From positions 5,558,961 to 5,622,960 of the forward strand of contig NC_135071.1 of assembly GCF_051401765.1 (NCBI RefSeq): a stretch of DNA of 64,000 nt, read 5' to 3'. This document shows positions 56,867 through 64,000 of this stretch, piece after piece. How positions within the stretch are numbered: position 1 is the stretch's first letter; each line of letters begins with the position of its first letter. The position numbers were made by a program, and so were the translations under genes. Below the pieces are notes generated by a model that had not been told where the DNA came from, ran no database searches, and saw only the letters and a program-made list of their open reading frames with translations. The stretch comes from Calliopsis andreniformis (lineage: Eukaryota > Arthropoda > Insecta > Hymenoptera > Andrenidae).

Positions 56867-57092
56867 AATCTGTTACGAGTCCAGACGAGTTACGTAAAGT
56901 AACTATGAAAGGGCTCGATTCAAAGCTCCTTCCGTTGACCTTTGACTTTGCCTGGAAGTCACCATGTAAGGGCCGATAGGCATTTCCGTTGCACCCAATT
57001 AACAGATTTTCTTCGAAATTAATATCTTTCAATTTTCTCGGAAACTCTGCGATGCAACCGAGTCCCCACCATTTTTCCCATAGATTTTTGAC

Positions 57093-57100
57093 TATAAAAA
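57093..57100 (+). promoter_or_regulatory. TATA box of the 954-bp LTR
   Basis: TATAAAAA is followed about 27 bp later by CTCAGTCTAG, whose CAGT matches the arthropod initiator core TCAGT. Confidence 0.6.
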
Positions 57101-57560
57101 GGCTAAGAAACTCAGTCTAGCAGGCTCACTCGTAATCCAGTTTTGAAGTTAGTACGTGGCTTAGACTGGAAAGCAAGATCGAGCATTAGTTCTCCTTCAA
57201 GCAAAAATCTTTGAGTACAGTACGTAAAACTCACTGTAACGTAGTCTTAACGACGCGTCCCCCGCATACCTCTGTGCGTAATCGAGAGAGAGAGGACTTA
57301 GTTCCGCGACACGTAAAATCATAAACACTTGTATTCCTTCGAGTCAACTCAAACGTGTAATTATATACAGTTTTATAAGGTTTGTTAAATTGGATTTAGT
57401 TCAATCAAAACCTTTCCTAAATCCAATAAGAAGCGAACGCGTAAACGATCCCACAAATAATATATCTTTACCGCTCGAGATATATATTGTAAATTTAAAA
57501 GTTACAAGGCTATATTAACATCTTCGCAATCCTTGCGAAGGTCCTTTTCCTAACCTACAA

Positions 57561-57759
57561 GTGGCTCCCGGTGTTGGCAGTTGCGCACTGGTTCGTCCAC
57601 GTCCCGGTGGCTCCTGGCGAGTGCAAAGTTACTCGCTGGTTCGTCCACAGTCTTTATTCCATCCTAGTGGCTCCCGATACTCGCCAAGTTGAGTGTCGGT
57701 TCGTCCACATCCGTGAGGTGGCTCCCAACGAGTGCAAAGTTACCTGTTGGTTCGTCCAC
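57561..57759 (+). repeat. Four tandem 40-42 nt hairpins with compensatory changes
   Basis: Modules at 57561-57600, 57607-57648, 57667-57708 and 57718-57759 all begin GTGGCTCC and end GGTTCGTCCAC; the outer GTGG and CCAC pair. The central stems differ in sequence but still pair: GCGAGT/ACTCGC in the second, GATACTC/GAGTGTC in the third, AACGAGT/ACCTGTT with one mismatch in the fourth. The loop GCAAAGTT is shared by modules 2 and 4, and the third has GCCAAGTT. The first is less regular. Constant ends and loop with swapped stem bases point to a selected RNA or DNA hairpin. Confidence 0.75.
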
Positions 57760-57828
57760 GAAAAAATAACAATATTCCAAAAACCCTGACCCTCGGTCAG
57801 CCATCTAGCCCTCGGCTCGTAACAAATC

Positions 57829-58808
57829 ACTAATAAGGGAATTTCCCAAGCCGAAAAATTAAAAAATTATGAAAATTCGGGGATACGTAACGCGCAATTC
57901 TTTTTCTGCCCAAATTCATTTTACAGAATTGTAAATTCCGCTATTTTTCGATTTTGATTTGTAACTTGTAGACAATAAAAAATAAAAGAAACTTTAAAAT
58001 AGAAGTTAGATCTTTTAGTTAGATTTATCAAACGGTAGAACACTTGTAAATTGTTCAAATAGGTAAAAAAAAGTTATACCTAAATAAATCAAATCATTTT
58101 TTCTAGAGTTCGTTCTTTTGCGTGAAACCTTAGTCGGTGGTGGAAATAGAAATGAAATAGCATAAGCTACTTTTTAAAATAGAAATTCCACCTTTGTTAG
58201 CTAAATTGTGTTTCTCGACAAGAAAGAAACTTATTCTACTGTATTTACGAAGTTACTATATTGTGTTGCGGCAAATAAATTAGGAGTCGGGAGGGCATAG
58301 AGGCAAAAGTAAACGTAAGGCAAAAGTAAATAAAGATAATCAAAATTCGTGTGTCCTATTTTTATGGTTGTGCCCAAATAGATTGGCACGTTAAGTTACA
58401 ACCAGGGTAGCCTGATTGTAAAATAAAATAACCTCCACCGAAGTTAGAAGGTAGAAGAGTAGGAGTATTACATGCTATCTGGTTACATTGCCTGTGGTGC
58501 CTTAATACATTTCATTCTGCAATCTGACTACCTTGGTTACAACTACTCAAACCTACATGAAAACAGAAGAGAGAGACGTTATATACATGTCTATTTTCTG
58601 TTTTCGAAAAAATTATAGAACTTTGGTATATAACACGTAGAATAGAATCTTCTAAAGACAAACAAAGACACTCTGCATCCAGAGTCGATAGTATACGTGT
58701 AATTCATAATTTTTAAAAACATACATATTTTATCATAAAAATTTCTATTCAGTTTCACAGAGTCTCTACGCAAATGATTTACAAAACTGTTTTCTTTTTT
58801 TGTTCCAG
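57829..58808. other. No gene seen; one inverted repeat pair
   Basis: TTACAACCAGGGTAGCCTGATTG at about 58395-58420 is inverted, with a few differences, at 58515-58545 (loop about 100 bp). The remaining sequence is AT-rich and ends in a pyrimidine tract that leads to the acceptor at 58808. Confidence 0.5.
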
Positions 58809-59029
58809 TGGGCGTGCGGGGGTGACTGGAGTGATGGGATGGGGCCAGAGCCCCATGGAGTTCGGGTAGACCCGTCTCCGACCCAGCTCCCCAGCCCCCT
58901 CCGCCATCAATATCGACACAGCTCCTGCCACCGTTGCAGAGGGCCACCACAATCGCGATGGAGGCCTCTAGCAATCAACAGCAGAAGGAGAAGGAGCCAC
59001 GCGTTCACAGGCCATGCGCCTTTGATAAG
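58809..59029 (+). CDS. Candidate host exon with start codon (first 24 residues of a protein)
   Basis: A pyrimidine-rich TTTTTTTGTTCCAG ends at 58808 (acceptor) and GATAAG-GTATTC gives a donor after 59029. The segment between is GC-rich and repeat-free in an AT-rich setting. ATG at 58958 opens a frame of 24 codons to the donor in phase 0: MEASSNQQQKEKEPRVHRPC plus AFDK. Upstream of the ATG the same frame is closed, so this would be 5' UTR plus the first coding residues. I do not recognise the protein. Another frame is also open across the segment, so the coding frame is not certain. It may pair with the 35.9-kb donor across a 22.9-kb intron. Confidence 0.4.
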
Positions 59030-62000
59030 GTATTCAGTACTTCTTCGACATAGTATCGTTCCTCAGGTCACGATATAACATAGATTCGTTGCTGTCCCCA
59101 CCATTTTCTGAGGCTCCAATCGCTTGTTGGACAATTCCCACCTAGGTTTGTTGGGGAATTTTTTATCGGCGTTGAGAATTAGTACGTACAATATACGAGG
59201 TGTAAAATTTTATTGTCTGTATTTCGAAAGAAGATCCGCGAGGTGTGCCAAGCAGTCGGCGCTCGGCTCGAAAAGGACCCAACAGCAGATGCGCATTTCC
59301 CACAACGTTGTCAGATTTTGTGGGTGATCGGATCTCTCTTTTTGTCTTTAAAAGCAAATTCGTCTTTTTCAGAGACTCGATACAGCACATTTCTCTATCT
59401 GCAGAAAACTCAACGTAATGGTGCCCGTGTGGAATCGATTATTTCGCTTTTATGAAATTTAAACTATGACTATTAGTCACTTTTTCGACAAACTCAAGGA
59501 ATTTTGATTATGGCGCAATATTATATGCACTCAGATGAATTCTAGTACATATGATACTATTGTATGTGATAAAAATACTTTTATTTTATGTAACAATTAT
59601 TTAAATCTGCATAGTTTGCAGTTTCTCCCTATGTCAGAGATTCCTCTACTTCTATATTATCTTCTTATTTACTATTTATTACCTGTAGTTGCATTTTCAT
59701 TTCTGAAACAAGATACCAAACGACCAACGGTATGTTATTTATATTAATTTAATTCTTAAACATTATTTAAATGGCTGTTACATACAAATATTTGCAGTAT
59801 ATGTATTTCCATCGCACAAAGTAGCAGAACTCGATCTGGCTCATGAAAAGACATTCTTCGAGTTGCAAATCATTCCTTCCGTGCGACACGAGCCTTCCTA
59901 AATTACCAATAGAATTCGACATTTTTTTCAGCGGCCATAGAAAGGACGTTGGGGGTACTTGTAGAAAAAAGAAAGTAATAGACGCCAGACAAAGACAGAG
60001 AATAGGTCAAGTTCCTCAATTAAGTAGTCATAAGTAATTGGTTGGGACCCATTGAGAAGGGCGTGTACCGCGTGGGAGAAATACCACTCACAAGTCAGGA
60101 AAGCGGCAACACCGCATGTTAGAGACCCCGGCCACCAAAAATCTTCTTTCGTAATAAAAACAATAGGATATACATTCGATGGAAAATCAAACATTTGTTA
60201 TAGTTTCAGTTTGGTTTTTGTTGAAATTTCAATATATTGTTGTCTTTAGCGGAACTTCAGTGTATCGTGAAAGATATAAAAAAATTTTTTAAATGATTGA
60301 TTTTATAGTTACTTAGTTATAGTGTTAACTTTTTCAAAAAGTTATTTCTCCAAAACTAGCAAACTTATAAGAATGAGTTTTTGGGTACTTACAGTGAAGG
60401 CAGGATTACTAAATAAAAATTATTTAAGTTTAAAAAAGTTTTCCGTAAATACCTACTTTGTACTTATTTTAAACATGATTTCACACTAACAGAGATAAAT
60501 TGAAAAATTGAAAAAAAAATGAGAATGTATATCTATTTGTTCTTATAAACAAATTTTTGGTTCAGTTGTACAGCACTAGATAGCTACATCTGCCATTATT
60601 GTATGTATGTATGTACATACAGCATAATGCGATCGCTACCAGGTATAATGTAGTTAATAGATTTTGTGACCTGACCGATATAACTAAGGCATATCAGAAA
60701 ATGTGAGATATTTTTGCAGGTCAGGTTGTACATTCGTAAACATTGAAGAAAGTTCATATGCACATATCGATAACTTAATGCACAAACGTTGTATATCCAT
60801 TTTGGTTAACTTTGAGATTTTACATTACAAAATTTATATTATAAAATTATAATTTTCCTTGAACATTTCCACGAACATGGAAAGAAAGTATCAGTCAATA
60901 CGTAATCTAAAATAACATATACTTAAAACTTAAGCGTTTCTAGGCATAATATGTGCACATGAACTTTCTCTATTGTCTTCGTATGTAGAATCTATCCTTC
61001 AAAAATGTTCTATAAGTTTTATACAACCTTATAGGGTTGTTTTTATTATTGCATCAATATTGGCTTTGAGTAGCGACGAATTACACATTACATGCTATTA
61101 TGTGTAATTAATGTTAGTATACTTTAATCAATTTTCTTAAACATCTCGAAAATTCATGCAGATCAAAAAATGGTAAATATATAAAATGTGTGATTTTTTA
61201 TAAACAATAAGATAACGTAAACGAAATTCAAGATATTTACGAAAATGTATCTTCCACCCCAACATTTGCAGGTAGTTTCCACTCCCTAAACACGATCATC
61301 TTATCAGCAGCTAAAAAAAATACATGTTTAATATTCTTGGATGCACTACTCATATACCAAGTTTCATAAAAATTGGAAGATGACACTAATGTGATGTCCC
61401 TTGTTAATAGGATGTGATGTAGCCCCTATTAATTTCTCTGTACGATAAACACAAGCAGTTCAACGAGCCTACATTTTTAACAGGTAGTAAAAATAATTTT
61501 ATTAAACGAAGGAAAACTGAAAATTTGTATGATGTTTTTTTTATACAGACTGTATAGAATCTGTATGGACTGTACAGATTGTGTATCTATAGAAAAAACA
61601 GAAGCAAAGGAAAATTATATTCTTGGGTTAGGTAATTGGTAATATGAATGTGATGTCGGTTAAAACACACTGTTGATGAAGTTTGATGTCGATAAAAATG
61701 GTCGATGTATCGTTTTACGCAACACAAAATAATGTGTAACTAAAAATCTACTCTGCAAAAATGTCCTGCATATTCTGATACACCTTGTTGATAATGGTCA
61801 TGACAAACTTATATCGCTAAATCTGAACTTCATGTTGGTGAAATGTGCGGCGACAAAATTCGAAGTCAACAAAAACAGTCTCGATGATTACAATGTGTTC
61901 ATGAATGCACAACATCGGCAAAACTTGGAGTCAGTAAAATAGTGTTGATGAAAGCATCGTTGGCGAAATAATTGTCGATTATCTCAAAGTAATCCGCAGT

Positions 62001-64000
62001 TTTGCTACGTGAAGTTACGAAAAGTGCCATTCTGCATTGATTCTAAAATTTTCAAGATGAAGGTTAACATTTACCTAGTAAATTATATTTAACGAATTTA
62101 CTAAATTCAATTTTTACAGATGGATTTCTTTCTTTAAAAAGTGAATACAATTTATATAGAGTTTTTTAATTAAAGTTTTTAAATATGCATTTTTAATTCT
62201 TTTCTTTTAACAGACATTGCTTTTTCACAGGCATGATTCTACATTTCGTCATAAGAATCATAAAATAGAATAATTGCACTAATAATAAATGCAACTGATT
62301 GTAGTGCAACATATCGTATTATTAAATGATACGCAGCAATGATACGATAAGCAGATGCGTAACAAATGGATGTGCAGTTTAACAGAGAGGCACGAGCCCC
62401 CACCTCCTTCCCAAGCAATTTAATGCTCAGTGGGGTTTACTGCAAAAGAATCATTTCCATATTCTCATTCAATGAGAATCATCGGAGTGGATTCGAAGGA
62501 CTTCATTTGACTGCCTAGTTGTAAGACGTCTTATTTCAGTCTGGATGTTAAAGGATTGGACTGTGTTCAATCTACCCTTCGGGATGCAGTCCATATTATA
62601 CCTAGCAGCGATTGCATGAACCATTTTCTTCTTTCGAATATTTTCACTTGTCCCTCCTACTATAAAATTGTATACACTTGTTTAGAACAATTGCATAAAA
62701 AGTACTCGAAGAAAAATTTTGTTTAATTACAGTAATTTTTAAATACAAGTGTATTCAGCAATTTTTTAAAGTAAGTTTTAAGCCAGACCTATCTAGTAAT
62801 TACCACTCCTAGCATAATTATAAGAGCGCTCTCCGGTACCGGTGGGGAATGACTAGAGCGCTTTGCGACCATGACAACTATAGGAGCGTGGGAGTCGTGA
62901 TATAGCATAAGTAGATAGGATTACGACAATCTACATTTACAAGTTCCCTTATCCGTTTGCTTTTGCAACTCAGGTCACGTGTTGCTTTGACAATAAGAGA
63001 AGGAGATGACTAGACTGTATTAGAGACAGATTGTTCCAATTTTCCTCGTTAATAACAAAATTCTGTAGCTCTCATTGTTCGGAATAACATAAACCTAAAA
63101 TGACGTATACAATTACGCCAAGAAAGGTATTTTGTCTATTTATAAATTATGTTTAATCTAACTTATGAGGAAACAAACGCAGTATACGAATAAAGTTGTT
63201 AGATACTCAGTTACCACTCCATATAGTACTTGTTTATCTTCTAGCAGCTAAATAGGTGCTCTTATGTCCCCTTGCGGGCTATCCTCCCAGCTCAAGAGGC
63301 CATAACTGGTTCGTGAGCCGCCAGTTCATTACCCCGGATATAGACTGTAGTAGTCTTACTCTTAAACCATATATACTTATACACACGGCTCCAGATAATT
63401 TTCTTGAGGCAAAGATAAAACATCTACGTGACGTCACATATGGACAAGATGTATAAGCTATGCTAATATGATATATACTGTCTATACAGTTTTGAAAGAG
63501 CGATATACCGATGTTTTAAACATGTAAAACTATTTTAATATTCGACTTTAATATGTTGTTAGGTTTAGTTGTTAGTTGTTAATTTTTGTAAGAAATAAAT
63601 AAGTGAAGGTACACATACGTTCTTTTTAAAGTATACAAGATAATATTTTTTATAGATATGTATTTTAGTCATTAATTTTTATTTTACTTTCACAATTTTA
63701 AATAGTACTCATTATGATATATTTTGGAAATTATAATTTTGCAAAATGTATTTGAATTCAATATTGAGATATTGATATGTTCTGTAAAAGGTGGTTGATT
63801 AATCATTTTCTTAAATCTTATTTCAGCTTAAACAAGTAATAAAAATACGAATAGTACACAAATGCTTGGAGGAAACTTATTTATTTCCAGTTATTGATTA
63901 CAAAATAAAATAGTTTTCCTATGTCTACTATGTATTTTGCTCCTATCATGAACTAAATTTTTGCCTATGTAATATAATCGTATATTATAATAATGGAATA
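59030..64000. other. No supported gene; mostly AT-rich DNA with small repeats
   Basis: 59105-59460 has coding-like composition (plus-strand EVCQAVGARLEKDPTADAHF) but no recognised domain or certain splice sites. An ATGT repeat lies at about 60600-60620. 61640-61990 repeats GTTGATGAA/GTCGATAAA-like words loosely. 62000-62090 is a dispersed repeat. 62820-63070 is GC-richer with an AGAGCGCTCT palindrome. The remainder shows nothing I can support. Confidence 0.4.
62000..62090 (+). repeat. Dispersed repeat, copy 2 (partner 18556-18647)
   Basis: Matches 18556-18647 in the same orientation, sharing AAGTGCCATTCTGCATT and the flanking GTGAAGTTnC(G/A)AAA. The family is otherwise unknown to me. Confidence 0.7.

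Larger units (their letters stand above)
56871..57824 (+). repeat. Solo LTR, 954 bp, AATC target duplication, tandem hairpin leader
   Basis: Starts TGTTACGAG and ends with its exact inverse CTCGTAACA. The flanks are AATC (56867-56870) and AATC (57825-57828), a 4-bp target duplication as made by Gypsy-type integrases. A TATA box (TATAAAAA, 57093-57100) supports plus-strand transcription. Four tandem hairpin modules fill 57561-57759. No internal retroelement sequence adjoins either end. The intact duplication and ends suggest that this LTR is younger than most repeats here. Confidence 0.85.

Noticed and set aside
59843..60037. Possible exon after TTTTTTTCAG at 59936
   Set aside because: Joined in phase 0 to the exon ending at 59029 it meets a stop codon after two codons (CGG CCA TAG), and no clear donor follows.
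61640..61990. Loose repetition of GTTGATGAA, GTCGATAAA and GTTGGTGAAAT words
   Set aside because: Spacing is irregular and similarity low; I could not define a unit.
1..64000. CRISPR arrays, bacterial operons, rRNA genes and intact tRNA genes
   Set aside because: None found. Tandem arrays present are short modules within LTRs or minisatellites, and the only tRNA-like sequence is the partial SINE-like head and the Copia primer site.

Overview
The window looks like an intergenic or intronic stretch of an AT-rich insect nuclear genome. The evidence is a mixture of insect-type retroelements (Copia, BEL/Pao, Jockey-like LINE), Tc1/mariner relics, many palindromic non-autonomous DNA elements, and spliceosomal-type exon borders, with no bacterial gene organisation. 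The styles of BEL, USP-like and palindromic elements suggest Hymenoptera, perhaps an ant; this is inference from memory of such genomes, not a database result. No complete intact protein-coding gene is visible.

Layout. 1-1.8 kb: two palindromic MITE-like elements and a small hairpin. 2.77-7.24 kb: a decayed Copia element on the minus strand with both LTRs, a primer-binding site copying the initiator-tRNA anticodon arm, and broken gag/protease/integrase/RT/RNase H. Its 5' LTR carries a 760-bp MITE at a TA site; the other LTR shows the empty site. 7.24-8.44 kb: a palindromic element at the LTR edge, itself split by a 141-bp TTAA-flanked element. 9.4-10.9 kb: a SINE-like fragment and a 1.3-kb solo LTR whose leader holds four hairpin modules. 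13.25-18.5 kb: a 5'-truncated BEL/Pao element (minus) with one LTR. 19.2-19.8 kb: the C-terminal half of a USP-type deubiquitinase. 20.6-23.2 kb: a second truncated Copia with a 632-bp LTR. 23.2-27.5 kb: a decayed Jockey-like LINE (minus). 28.75-30.52 kb: a 1.77-kb near-perfect palindrome. 31.4-32.4 kb: a mariner-superfamily relic and another palindrome.

34.97-35.91 kb is GC-richer and ends in a strong splice donor; it is the best candidate for a host promoter and first exon (plus strand). 36-55 kb is AT-rich, intron-like DNA with fold-back elements, a CT microsatellite, a mariner transposase C-terminus and diverged repeats. 55.95-57.82 kb holds a small fold-back element and a solo LTR (AATC target duplication) with four tandem hairpins whose stems differ in sequence but stay paired. 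58.81-59.03 kb is a candidate host exon with a start codon. The remainder to 64 kb shows no gene that can be supported.

The most unusual signals are: (1) unrelated-looking palindromic repeats that all begin CAGGGTGT (or a one-base variant) and carry the same motif about 92 bp inside; (2) tandem structured modules in the leaders of solo LTRs, one with compensatory base changes; and (3) nested insertions whose empty sites are preserved in the window, fixing TA and TTAA target sites directly.
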